In this document: positions 17,604 to 25,600 of the stretch, piece by piece | Numbering within the stretch: the stretch's first letter is position 1 | Layout: the number at the start of each line of letters is the position of its first letter | NCBI GenBank assembly: GCA_023251455.1 | Contig: JAHEYT010000070.1 | Location: forward strand, 1-33,808 | Direction: 5' to 3' | From: Bacteroidota bacterium | GTDB taxonomy: Bacteria; Bacteroidota; Bacteroidia; Bacteroidales; Prolixibacteraceae | Length of the DNA: 33,808 nucleotides | Translations under genes and position numbers: made by a program | The notes under the pieces: generated by a model | What the model was told of the DNA's origin: nothing | Seen by the model: only the letters and a program-made list of their open reading frames with translations | Databases searched by the model: none

Positions 17604-17626
17604 AAGAGCTTAACAACTGATATATC

Positions 17627-18952
17627 TCAATATTCAAGCTGAATTATGGTATCAATTGGTTTTTTCTTCGAAGCCGGAATATTCAAGATTACACCGAACT
17701 CGGTTTCCTTAAACTTAACTGCCGACTGATCATCGAAAAACTTAGCCGATTTCAGTTTTTTTGGAAGCGTTCCGATGAACAGATTTTCTTCATTGCATTT
17801 TAAAACATGCACATATACTTTGCCATCTTTTTGTGTTGAAGCGCCCCAGGTCGTCGGATTGATAGGTCCTTTGCGTGTTCCGTATATGGTTTCACCATAT
17901 TTATCGAGCCATTTACCCATTACTGCAAGTGTGTCAACATTCTCGGGCTGAATTTTTCCGTTTGGCATCGGGCCGGTATTCAAAAGGAAGTTTGCACCAT
18001 ATCCTGAAGCTTTAATCAGCGTTTGCAGCAGTTGGGTGGTCGATTTGTAATCTTTGTCAACCAGGTTGAATCCCCATGAACCATTCATGGTTTCGCACAT
18101 TTCGAGCGGTAAGTCCGACATTGCCCCGGTGTGGTTAAATCCCATCGAGTTTTCGCCCGGAAGGTCGCGTTCGTACATCTGAAAATCTTCGCCAGCGATC
18201 GGGAATTTGTGGTGATTGCTGCCGATTAAAGCTCCCGGCTGAAGTTTGTGAATCAACGCATACGTTTCATCTAAACGCCAAGGTGCATCCCATTTGTCCC
18301 ACATGCCGTCGAACCAGATTCCGCCTACTTCGCCATAGTTGGTGAGCAATTCGCTCAATTGCGCATTCATGTAATCAATGTACTTGTTCCAATCTCCCTT
18401 CTCCGGACGGCCTGTAAATCCTTGGCCGGTGTTTCCTCTGGGAAAATAATCGGGATGATGCCAGTCGAGCTGCGAATAATAGAAGAACAGTTTGATTCCC
18501 TGTTTGTCGCATTCGTCTTTAAGCTGCTTGATGATGTCTTTGCCGTAAGGCGTACGTTTCACCACATTGTAATCGCTTACTTTCGAGTCGTACATGGCAA
18601 AACCTTCGTGGTGTTTGCTGGTAATGGTAATGTATTTCATACCCGCTTTTTTCACCATCGATACCCATTCGGCCGGATTGAAAGCGATAGGATTAAAGAA
18701 GTTGGGCAGTTTTTCGTACTGGGCAATTGGAATTTTTTTCTGGTTCATGATCCATTCTGCAATTCCCTGATCACCTCCACCAGCCATTTGGCAATACATT
18801 CCCCAGTGAATAAACAATCCGAATTTGGCATTCTGAAACCACTCCCGGTTCTGCAAATTCTTTTCTGTTGGCTGATAGCCCGTTTGAGCCATAAGGTTGC
18901 TGGTTAAGAAAATGAACAGGATAATTCCTGCGATAACATTTTTTAGTTTCAT
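17627..18952 (-). CDS. Alpha-L-fucosidase, GH29 family, exported
   Basis: A retaining exo-alpha-L-fucosidase releasing fucose from polysaccharides or glycans. I start at ATG 18952 (441 residues), which places a signal peptide (MKLKNVIAGIILFIFLTSNL, cleavage likely after MAQ) at the N terminus; the frame continues 15 codons upstream without adding anything typical. GH29 features are NAKFGLFIHWG (41-51), TSKHHEGFAMYDS (111-123), FYYSQLDWHHPDYF and the nucleophile Asp215 in GGIWFDGMWDK. Its position next to no SusC/SusD, sulfatase or other glycosidase gene means no polysaccharide-utilisation locus is visible here. It is divergent from the defence locus. Confidence 0.93.
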   Translation of the reverse strand: MKLKNVIAGIILFIFLTSNLMAQTGYQPTEKNLQNREWFQNAKFGLFIHWGMYCQMAGGGDQGIAEWIMNQKKIPIAQYEKLPNFFNPIAFNPAEWVSMVKKAGMKYITITSKHHEGFAMYDSKVSDYNVVKRTPYGKDIIKQLKDECDKQGIKLFFYYSQLDWHHPDYFPRGNTGQGFTGRPEKGDWNKYIDYMNAQLSELLTNYGEVGGIWFDGMWDKWDAPWRLDETYALIHKLQPGALIGSNHHKFPIAGEDFQMYERDLPGENSMGFNHTGAMSDLPLEMCETMNGSWGFNLVDKDYKSTTQLLQTLIKASGYGANFLLNTGPMPNGKIQPENVDTLAVMGKWLDKYGETIYGTRKGPINPTTWGASTQKDGKVYVHVLKCNEENLFIGTLPKKLKSAKFFDDQSAVKFKETEFGVILNIPASKKKPIDTIIQLEY

Positions 18953-18994
18953 ACTTTTTAGTTTAGGTTTTGTTGCTGTGCTGCATTGTGCTGA

Positions 18995-19002
18995 CAAATA
19001 TA
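18995..19002 (-). promoter_or_regulatory. -7 promoter box for the fucosidase gene
   Basis: On the minus strand this reads TATATTTG, an exact match to TAnnTTTG, 42 nt before the chosen ATG. This supports starting the protein at 18952 rather than at 18997, because the upstream Met would lie within the promoter. Confidence 0.55.
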
Positions 19003-19063
19003 AAAGAATTGGGAATAAAAAGATTAGGATTGATGAAGTAATAATAACCTGTTTTAATAATTT

Positions 19064-19110
19064 TTTTGATTTTCATAACTGTTTGATAACTATTTATGAA
19101 AACTAATCAA
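19064..19110. promoter_or_regulatory. AT-rich dyad upstream of the defence operon
   Basis: TTTTCATAA (19070-19078) and TTATGAAAA (19094-19102) are perfect inverted repeats 15 nt apart, and the match continues outward (TTGA/TCAA) after a 3-nt slip. The dyad lies about 100 nt before rdrA in the divergent spacer. It could be an operator or a hairpin in the defence-gene leader. No strong promoter box is seen for rdrA; TATCTTTC at 19119-19126 is one base off TAnnTTTG. Confidence 0.35.
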
Positions 19111-19204
19111 TTTCTATTTATCTTTCCATACATTTATGGCTCTTAACTCTATGACCAATTGATGAATTTCGAAAAGAAACAATAATCTACTAAACCATAC
19201 AATC

Positions 19205-21634
19205 ATGACTGATCCCAAAATTCTAACCATTGACCTCTCCGAAGAATACAAAATCAAAATTGAAGATCCTGATAAACTTAAAGGTTCCTTCTTTGAAGCT
19301 ATATATCTAAAAGCGGCAGATGCTGTAGATGATATTATTGTACAAACCGAGAAGAGTGATAAAAATAAGGATCAAAATGATCCATTTCTAAATGAAAAGC
19401 ATGATTACAACAACATTATTGCTTTTTGTGGAGAACGTGGAACTGGGAAAAGTTCAGCAATGATCAGTTTTGCACAAAGCCTTTTAAATTTGAACGATTC
19501 AAAGCTTTTTTATAATGGTAAAAATTTAATATCAAAAAATTTTCACACTATTAAAGTTATTGATCCTTCCTTGTTCGAAGAACATGAGAATATTTTTGAA
19601 GTGATATTGGCTCAGTTATTCTCCAGCTTTGAAAAAGAACTGAATAAAAAAGAAAAGGAAAGCGAATTAAATTCAAAACGCGAACTACTGGAACAGTTTG
19701 AAAAGGTATATGAAAACCTTCAAACTATTAGAAAAGATGGGCAAAAATACGATGGTGAAGCACTGGAAACCTTAAATAAACTTGCATGTGGAGCAAACCT
19801 TCGGCAAAACTTTAAAGAATTAGTAAAGCTTTATTTAAAGTTTATCGTTGATAAAGAAAATCGTGATAATGCCTATTTAATTATTCCGATTGACGATTTC
19901 GACCTGAATGTTAAAGGTGCTGCCGAAATGGCCGAACAAATTCGCAAGTATTTGATGATCCCTAGGGTTATTGTTCTTATAGCAGCTAAGATTGGACAAT
20001 TGGCAGATGCGAAAGAACAACAAGTTCGAAAAGATTTCAAAGTTCTTATAAAAGCAAAATCGTTAAATGAAGACCCCAAAATAATTACCTCCCAATATGT
20101 GCTCAAACTTATCCCAAATAATCGGCGAATAGAAATGCCAATCCTCAATAGTGCTTTAACTGATTCTAAATTTCAATTAAAAAATAAGAACGAGGAAGTA
20201 AATTTTGAAAATGTATTTATTGGTTTTCAGACATATTTTTTCTTTAAGACTTCTGCCATAATAGGATTAAAGGAATTTTTTAATATTGAGCTATTTCCCC
20301 GTACGTTAAGAGAGTTAAAGGATTTCTTTATTGTGTTTGAAAACTCAAAAACAAAGGATCAAATTATAGAGTACCTTATAAAGAAATTCAGTGAGAAGCA
20401 GAATAATGAAGCTAGACTATTAAGCAAAGTATTACTGCTACCGAATGATGATAAGAACCTTTTTATAATTCGGGCAATAATTGATGACATAGTGATTCAA
20501 ACCGGTAAGGCAAAAAATGAAATAGTCAAAAATCTAGAAATAATATCAAATTCGAGTCTAAATCTAAAAGAGATTATCGAAAAAGAGACAATGTCCCATA
20601 ATATCACATTAGGAGACTTATTACTGTTTTTTAAGGTACTAGAAGAATCTGATTTTTACTATTCATGCAAAAATTTAATAGATATAGTAAAGGTATTATA
20701 TACCATTTGGCTATCCGATTATTTCAACAAAACGGAATACGAGGAGGTGATCCGTTTAACAAATGGTGGAGTATATAATTCAGGATATAAAGAAGTAATC
20801 CGTGGGAAAAGATCAAGATTTCAGATTGATGAGAATATTTTAAAAAGGAAACCAGATCAGAATAATATAGACCATATTATATGGCTTACTTATTTTATAG
20901 ATTATCCACAAAAATCTAGTTACAAAAGTAATGTTGTACCTTTTTATAGAAAAAAAATTGATATTGGCCTTGGTCGCTTTTTAACACCGATGTTTAATGT
21001 TTTAAATATTTTTACAACTGCATTGTTGCCAAATTTACAAATCGAGAGAAGTAGCTCAATAAGAGAGTTATATTTAGGACTTTATAAAGATCAAGAAACT
21101 TTTGATAGTAAAGTAGCACTTTGGCTAAAAAATCACAATGTAATCTTCCCAATATTTAACATTTTTGAATATGAGAGAATGCTTTGGTTAATAGATATAG
21201 ATTTCAAAGAGAAAGCTAGTTTGGATGATTTAGTCTATTTTTTATTTTCACAAATTCACAAATTTTTGAAACAACTTGAAGAATCAGAACCTCTTTATAA
21301 TCGTTATGAGCTTCCGAATGCATTCATTAACTGTCCATTGGTCTTCCCGATCCTCAATAAGGACAAAGAATATATTGACTTTTTGAATTCTATTCCTAAA
21401 GTGCAAGAAAATACAATCAATACACTAGTGACGAATATAACTAAATCAAAACGACAATACACAGAAGAATTAGCTAAAGACATTGATAAATGGTCAAAAC
21501 AAATATTGAAAGAGGATGATTATGACGAGTTTTCAAAAAAAATGAAAGAATTTGTTAAAGGTGTTGCGAAGCCAATAGAACTAAAAGATAAAGTTTTAGT
21601 CTTTATCGAAAACATAAGACCAAACTATGAATAA
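19205..21634 (+). CDS. rdrA: RADAR-type anti-phage ATPase RdrA
   Basis: The predicted ATPase half of a RADAR defence system; in studied systems RdrA and the deaminase RdrB form a large complex that acts on phage infection. The 809-residue protein has Walker A GERGTGKS (76-83) after the strand IIAFC and Walker B LIIPIDDFD with Asp230/Asp231. An arginine-containing stretch LFPRTLRELKDFF (363-375) resembles a sensor-2 region of AAA+/STAND ATPases. The rest, about 400-809, is mostly helical without recognisable motifs. No signal peptide or membrane segment. Base composition is clearly more AT-rich than the flanking core genes, a sign of transfer. Its stop overlaps the rdrB start by 8 nt. The name depends strongly on the deaminase neighbour; alone it would be only a P-loop ATPase. 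Confidence 0.8.
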   Translation: MTDPKILTIDLSEEYKIKIEDPDKLKGSFFEAIYLKAADAVDDIIVQTEKSDKNKDQNDPFLNEKHDYNNIIAFCGERGTGKSSAMISFAQSLLNLNDSKLFYNGKNLISKNFHTIKVIDPSLFEEHENIFEVILAQLFSSFEKELNKKEKESELNSKRELLEQFEKVYENLQTIRKDGQKYDGEALETLNKLACGANLRQNFKELVKLYLKFIVDKENRDNAYLIIPIDDFDLNVKGAAEMAEQIRKYLMIPRVIVLIAAKIGQLADAKEQQVRKDFKVLIKAKSLNEDPKIITSQYVLKLIPNNRRIEMPILNSALTDSKFQLKNKNEEVNFENVFIGFQTYFFFKTSAIIGLKEFFNIELFPRTLRELKDFFIVFENSKTKDQIIEYLIKKFSEKQNNEARLLSKVLLLPNDDKNLFIIRAIIDDIVIQTGKAKNEIVKNLEIISNSSLNLKEIIEKETMSHNITLGDLLLFFKVLEESDFYYSCKNLIDIVKVLYTIWLSDYFNKTEYEEVIRLTNGGVYNSGYKEVIRGKRSRFQIDENILKRKPDQNNIDHIIWLTYFIDYPQKSSYKSNVVPFYRKKIDIGLGRFLTPMFNVLNIFTTALLPNLQIERSSSIRELYLGLYKDQETFDSKVALWLKNHNVIFPIFNIFEYERMLWLIDIDFKEKASLDDLVYFLFSQIHKFLKQLEESEPLYNRYELPNAFINCPLVFPILNKDKEYIDFLNSIPKVQENTINTLVTNITKSKRQYTEELAKDIDKWSKQILKEDDYDEFSKKMKEFVKGVAKPIELKDKVLVFIENIRPNYE

Positions 21635-24326
21635 CCTTCGGTCATGCATTGATATACTTTTTCGGCAAGTCTCAATATCTAAGCTTCTTTCAGAACAAAC
21701 GAATATCAAAAAAAGACATTGGGTAAGTGAAAGTATTTGGAATTTTGCGGAAGTTAAATATTTGTTAAACCAAGGTTTAGGTACGTATTCGCCCAGTGAT
21801 ATAGAAAACGTTATTCAACGAACAGACGAGTATTGGAGCAAGTTTTCGGAACGCGCACAGAATTCGGTTTTTAATTTGCTGTTTAATTTTACGGAGGAGG
21901 TGTTGCGGTTACGGGGAAATGAACCGGTGGTGGAGTATGCACATCTTTTGCGCTGGCGTGAATTGAGCCATAAACTTGGTGAGGATTTGTTTACCTGTAG
22001 TTTTCTAGCCGCAAAAGATAAAACCAGTAGCCATCATCGGACTTACTACGCGTGGAGTCCCATTTTAAGTACCAATAATTTGCGTTTAAGGAATCTCTTG
22101 GGAATGGGTGTGGCCGAGAATCATTTTCATTTATGGGGTTCATCGCCACATTGTGATATTAGTTGGCTGGCTTTAATGAATAAGGTAACCGGGCGAAAAA
22201 AACAATTCAAAAAATTTCTCGAAAAAGGAAAACTAAACCCACATACTAAATTTTCGGACGAACACACGGAGGATTCGTTGTATGTGTTGAGTATGAAAGC
22301 TGCCTATATTCGTCTTTACTTGTTCCTTTTTATTAGCGGATTAACAGATTATATTAAATCTAATCAAAAAGAGCAATCGAAAGAAAACCAAGGGAGACAA
22401 GAGTGTGATCCGTGGCTTTTTGCCCCGCACCGAATGAAAAGTTTTCTGTTTGATAAAAACCTTTCGGAAAAGCAGCTTTTTGCGCAGTTAAACGAATTAC
22501 AGGCATCCATCAATGCCAATCGCATTTTATTTGGGAAAAAATTATTGTTGGGGACAGCGGTCAATCGACCGGACTATTGGTTGTCCAAAAATATGGATAA
22601 TCAAAACCTGAATGGGAATGAGTTGCTTTGTGGCGAACGGATTTTCCTTTACGAATGCTTTACCCGGATATACACCGATAATGCTGAGTTCAAACCCTTG
22701 CAGGATTTGTTCTACACGTATCTCGTGATTAAATCGAAATTCAGGGAAGAAATGGTGCAGGTAAACGACAGGGTGGGCTTTGATAATTTCAGTTCCTATC
22801 AGGATCGGAAAGAAGTCTTCCTGGAAGGGCGGGATATATATCAACGATACGTTTCCAGAATGGCCATTGAAACGAGTCAGAAAAATCAATCGATCCGCTC
22901 ATTTGAAGCCCGTATTGTTCCCAAGTCCACTATTGAAGGATTAAAAGATGCTATTGAATCGATAGACAAGGATGCTCTGTTTGCTAATAAAAACAGCATT
23001 GACAGGTATTTAAGCAAACAAGAATCGAGGGGTCCCTTCCCGTTTTTTTATGTGCAACATTTTATCAAAGCGAAAGATAAAACCAGCTACCAGAAAGAAA
23101 AAGACCAATTGATTTCGTGGCGGCGATGCAGGCATGGTCAACTTCGAAAAGCAGTTGAAAAGCAAGCCAAGGCCATTGCTGGCTTGCGCGATGGAATCAG
23201 TGATATTAACAATCGCATTGCTGGAATCGATGCTGCTTCTTCGGAATTTAATGCCCGCCCGGAGGTTTTTGGTCAGGCTTTTCGCTTCCTGAAAAACTTC
23301 AGGAATAAAGGGCGGTTCGATCGGCTTAAAGATTTTGAATTGCATGAGTTGAAAGCCACATTTCACGCAGGAGAAGACTTTTATGACATAGTGGATGGTC
23401 TTCGGACCATTGACGAAGCAATTAAATTCCTAAATCTTGGCGAAGGCGACCGAATTGGTCATGCCCTTGCCTTGGGCGTAACACCAAAAGACTATTATCA
23501 ATCGAAAGGGAATGTGTTGTCGTTGCCTAAACAATGGCATTTGGATAACATTAGCTGGCTGATTTCACGAATCAGTAAATACAATCTTTTTCAATTTTCG
23601 CAATATCGAGATTATTTGGGATGGCAGTTTCAAAACCTTTTTCATGAAATTTACGATAGCTTCGAAAAAGACGATAAGAATAAAGTAGCCATCACACCCG
23701 AATTATATTACGAAGCCTGGAAACTGAGGGGAGACGATCCATTTTTATACAATCACGAAGGAAAATTCGACGAAGCCCAACACATCACTTTTTGGTCAAA
23801 ATCGGGAGTTAACTGGCGTTATCCTGTTGAAGGCGCGAAAAGAAAGTTGTCGGTTGTCAATGTATTGTATTATCACTATCATTTTAATCCAGACGTAAAA
23901 GAAAAGGGAACCGAGATTATAGAATTTAAAGTGTTGCCTGACTATATTAAAGTTGTGGAAGAAGTTCAGAAATGTTTTCAGAAAGAAATCGCACAAAAGC
24001 ATTTGGGTATTGAAACCAATCCATCGTCGAACTATCTAATCGGGACATTCCGCCGATATGACAAACATCCTATCATTAATTTCTTCAACCTGGGACTTGA
24101 GACAGACCCCGAAAAAATCAGGAATTGCCCACAGTTATTCGTGTCGATTAATACCGATGATCAGGGTGTTTTCAATACCTATCTGGAAAATGAATACGCC
24201 TTAATGGCTTTGGCTTTGGAGAAAGTAAAAGATGAAAACGGTAATCCTGTTTACCACCCTGCTATGATTTACGATTGGTTAGATCGGATTCGGAGAATGG
24301 GATTGGAAATGAGTTTTAAAAAATAA
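21627..24326 (+). CDS. rdrB: RADAR-type adenosine deaminase RdrB
   Basis: A giant member of the adenosine deaminase superfamily, about 2.5 times the size of housekeeping enzymes. In characterised RADAR systems RdrB converts adenosine to inosine in RNA and/or free ATP/dATP to ITP/dITP. All catalytic motifs are present in order: metal ligands His166 and His168 (ENHFHLWGS), His580 and catalytic Glu583 (FHAGED), His612 (DRIGHALALG), and Asp844/Asp845 (INTDDQG). They are spread by long insertions, chiefly about 410 residues between the HxH and HAGE motifs. The N-terminal 150 residues are helical. No signal or membrane segment. The first ~250 nt are AT-rich like rdrA, while much of the remainder resembles the core genome in composition. 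Translation is probably coupled to rdrA through the 8-nt overlap. Confidence 0.87.
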   Translation: MNNLRSCIDILFRQVSISKLLSEQTNIKKRHWVSESIWNFAEVKYLLNQGLGTYSPSDIENVIQRTDEYWSKFSERAQNSVFNLLFNFTEEVLRLRGNEPVVEYAHLLRWRELSHKLGEDLFTCSFLAAKDKTSSHHRTYYAWSPILSTNNLRLRNLLGMGVAENHFHLWGSSPHCDISWLALMNKVTGRKKQFKKFLEKGKLNPHTKFSDEHTEDSLYVLSMKAAYIRLYLFLFISGLTDYIKSNQKEQSKENQGRQECDPWLFAPHRMKSFLFDKNLSEKQLFAQLNELQASINANRILFGKKLLLGTAVNRPDYWLSKNMDNQNLNGNELLCGERIFLYECFTRIYTDNAEFKPLQDLFYTYLVIKSKFREEMVQVNDRVGFDNFSSYQDRKEVFLEGRDIYQRYVSRMAIETSQKNQSIRSFEARIVPKSTIEGLKDAIESIDKDALFANKNSIDRYLSKQESRGPFPFFYVQHFIKAKDKTSYQKEKDQLISWRRCRHGQLRKAVEKQAKAIAGLRDGISDINNRIAGIDAASSEFNARPEVFGQAFRFLKNFRNKGRFDRLKDFELHELKATFHAGEDFYDIVDGLRTIDEAIKFLNLGEGDRIGHALALGVTPKDYYQSKGNVLSLPKQWHLDNISWLISRISKYNLFQFSQYRDYLGWQFQNLFHEIYDSFEKDDKNKVAITPELYYEAWKLRGDDPFLYNHEGKFDEAQHITFWSKSGVNWRYPVEGAKRKLSVVNVLYYHYHFNPDVKEKGTEIIEFKVLPDYIKVVEEVQKCFQKEIAQKHLGIETNPSSNYLIGTFRRYDKHPIINFFNLGLETDPEKIRNCPQLFVSINTDDQGVFNTYLENEYALMALALEKVKDENGNPVYHPAMIYDWLDRIRRMGLEMSFKK

Positions 24327-24376
24327 CAGTAAACTAAATTTTAGGCAGTTCCTAAATTATCAATCGAGAAATTTTC

Positions 24377-25099
24377 ATGTCAAAAACATTCTTAACCCTA
24401 GACAAAAAAGAAAGTTTAGAGGTATCAGACCATACCATCAAAAATGCTATTATCCTTCAAGAAACTGCAAAATATGCTGCTGTAAATAACAACTTTGGTG
24501 TAGCAACCTCATTAATGATTCTTTCAATAGAGGAGATTATAAAGGCACAGGTCTTATTCTTTCAAGGAGTAGGTATTCGCGTACATAGGATTAAAAATGC
24601 CAACAAGATATTCTCTAGTCATAAAGATAAACATCAAGTTGCTACACAATTACAATTTTCAAAAATAATTGAAGGATTTATAAAGGCGATGAATTATGAA
24701 CCTAAAGAAAAGAAGTACAAAACAGGTGTGCGATTTATGGATTCTTTATTAGGCGGATTGCATGATATTGTAAATATTCTAGAGCCAGTTACCTTAATAT
24801 CAAAATCCATTGAACAGATGAGTGAAAATGTTGAATGGTTAGAGAAGGCAAACGATTTAAAAAACAGGGGGCTCTATGTTGACTATAAAGGTGATATAAA
24901 ACTTCCACAAGATGTTCCAATTGAAACTTTCGATAAGGCTTCATCAATTAATAAGGAATGCATTGACCTATATCGAATAATCAAACTTAGTTTTGAAAAA
25001 ATAACTGATGCCGAAGGAAAGGAAATCTTAATTCAGAGTATAAACAACGACCTTTTACCCCGAATTGAAAATATTCTAAACACTAAAATCGAGGGTTGA
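24377..25099 (+). CDS. AbiV-family (HEPN-like) abortive infection protein
   Basis: This 240-residue protein resembles the AbiV abortive-infection family, grouped with HEPN domains. The N-terminal helices show the typical pattern: a helix with IKNAIILQETAKYA (21-34), then GVATSLMILSIEEIIKAQVL with the EExxK signature (Glu52, Glu53, Lys56), then SHKDKH (81-86) for the family's H-K-x-K site. The C-terminal half is helical and unrecognised. No membrane segments, so it is not a SLATT- or Csx27-like accessory. It follows rdrB by 50 nt on the same strand and shares the AT-rich composition of rdrA. It may be a third component of the RADAR locus, or an independent defence gene in the same island. AbiV assignment is from motif recognition. 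Confidence 0.65.
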   Translation: MSKTFLTLDKKESLEVSDHTIKNAIILQETAKYAAVNNNFGVATSLMILSIEEIIKAQVLFFQGVGIRVHRIKNANKIFSSHKDKHQVATQLQFSKIIEGFIKAMNYEPKEKKYKTGVRFMDSLLGGLHDIVNILEPVTLISKSIEQMSENVEWLEKANDLKNRGLYVDYKGDIKLPQDVPIETFDKASSINKECIDLYRIIKLSFEKITDAEGKEILIQSINNDLLPRIENILNTKIEG

Positions 25100-25112
25100 A
25101 TTTAGCACTACA

Positions 25113-25205
25113 ATTCAGCAACTTCACCTACCGGAAGATTCCCGCTTTTATCCTTCGCCCGAAAAATTCGCGCAGCACCGGCAGCGGTTTGCGTTTCAGG
25201 AATAA
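25113..25205 (+). pseudogene. Possible gene fragment at the edge of the defence island
   Basis: Just past the AbiV-like stop the sequence becomes GC-richer and an in-frame stretch reads IQQLHLPEDSRFYPSPEKFA and then QHRQRFAFQE before a stop. It has protein-like composition, no start codon and no upstream continuation in frame. The R-x-R-F-A-F-x-E ending recalls the segment of the RecG wedge domain that reads like ARRRLAFEEL, but this is a weak match over few residues. It could be a remnant left by insertion of the island, or chance. Confidence 0.25.
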
Positions 25206-25209
25206 ACCT

Positions 25210-25255
25210 TTTCGGAACTACTGAGGGGGTGATTCGCAGTCAATCTCTCAGTAAA
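25210..25255. repeat. 46-nt palindromic element, copy 1
   Basis: It starts TTTCGGAACTACTGA and ends TCAGTAAA. The stem ACTGAG (25220-25225) / CTCAGT (25247-25252) encloses a partly paired interior. A second copy at 26303-26348 matches at 36 of 46 positions and keeps the stem through a compensatory change. Probably a REP-like or small dispersed palindromic element. Confidence 0.65.
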
Positions 25256-25340
25256 TATCGGCAGCGGTTAATGTACTTAGCGCTGCTCGCTCACATGTAT
25301 CGTGTTCGGGAACCAAAGACCCTGCTCCGGGAATATAATT

Positions 25341-25548
25341 TGACTCTCGGAGCGACAAATTCCTCGCTCGGAATGGGGTCCCTCCCTGCTCTGAGAACCA
25401 AATTCCTCGCTCGGAGACTCTCGCTTGACTCTCAGAGAACCAAATTCCTCGCTTCGAATGGGGGTCCCCCCTGCTTAGAGTGTCAAATTCCTCGCTTGGA
25501 ACAGGGGTACCCCTGCTCAGAGTGCCAAATACCCTGCTCAGAGCAGGG
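25341..25548. repeat. 42/43-bp imperfect tandem repeat, about five copies
   Basis: The core CAAATTCCTCGCT recurs at 25356, 25399, 25441, 25484 and, diverged to CAAATACCCTGCT, at 25526: periods of 43, 42, 43 and 42 bp. Between cores each unit has a (C)TCxGAG motif, and three of the five intervals hold a G4-5/C4-5 palindrome, for example GGGGGTCCCCC (25460-25470) and AGGGGTACCCCT (25503-25514). The last unit ends in the hairpin CCCTGCT/AGCAGGG (25532-25548). The gap 25100-25600 otherwise holds only the fragment, the palindrome and the terminator listed here. Confidence 0.8.
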
Positions 25549-25554
25549 TGTAAA

Positions 25555-25586
25555 AAAAAGAGCGCCGTTTGTGTGGCGCTCTTTTT
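25555..25586 (-). terminator. Terminator after the 160-residue conserved protein gene
   Basis: The 12-bp stem AAAAAGAGCGCC (25555-25566) / GGCGCTCTTTTT (25575-25586) with an 8-nt loop is flanked by A/T tracts on both sides, so it can terminate in both directions. On the minus strand it follows the stop of the small gene by 14 nt. Confidence 0.85.
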
Positions 25587-25600
25587 CGGAGCTTTCAGAT

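Noticed and set aside
18953..18997. Upstream Met as fucosidase start
   Set aside because: The extension would overlap the likely -7 box and bury the signal peptide behind a charged 15-residue leader.
21627..24326. Housekeeping adenosine or AMP deaminase
   Set aside because: Far too long, with huge insertions, and translationally coupled to a P-loop ATPase gene in an AT-rich accessory region; housekeeping enzymes do not have this arrangement.
24377..25099. Known membrane-type RADAR accessory (SLATT or Csx27-like)
   Set aside because: No hydrophobic segment long enough to span a membrane; the EExxK pattern fits AbiV instead.
25179..25269. 11-bp direct repeat CGGCAGCGGTT 80 bp apart as attachment sites
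   Set aside because: Too short, both copies on the same side of the island, and no integrase gene in view.
25341..25548. CRISPR-like array
   Set aside because: Units are imperfect, the segments between cores are themselves similar rather than unique spacers, and no cas genes are nearby.
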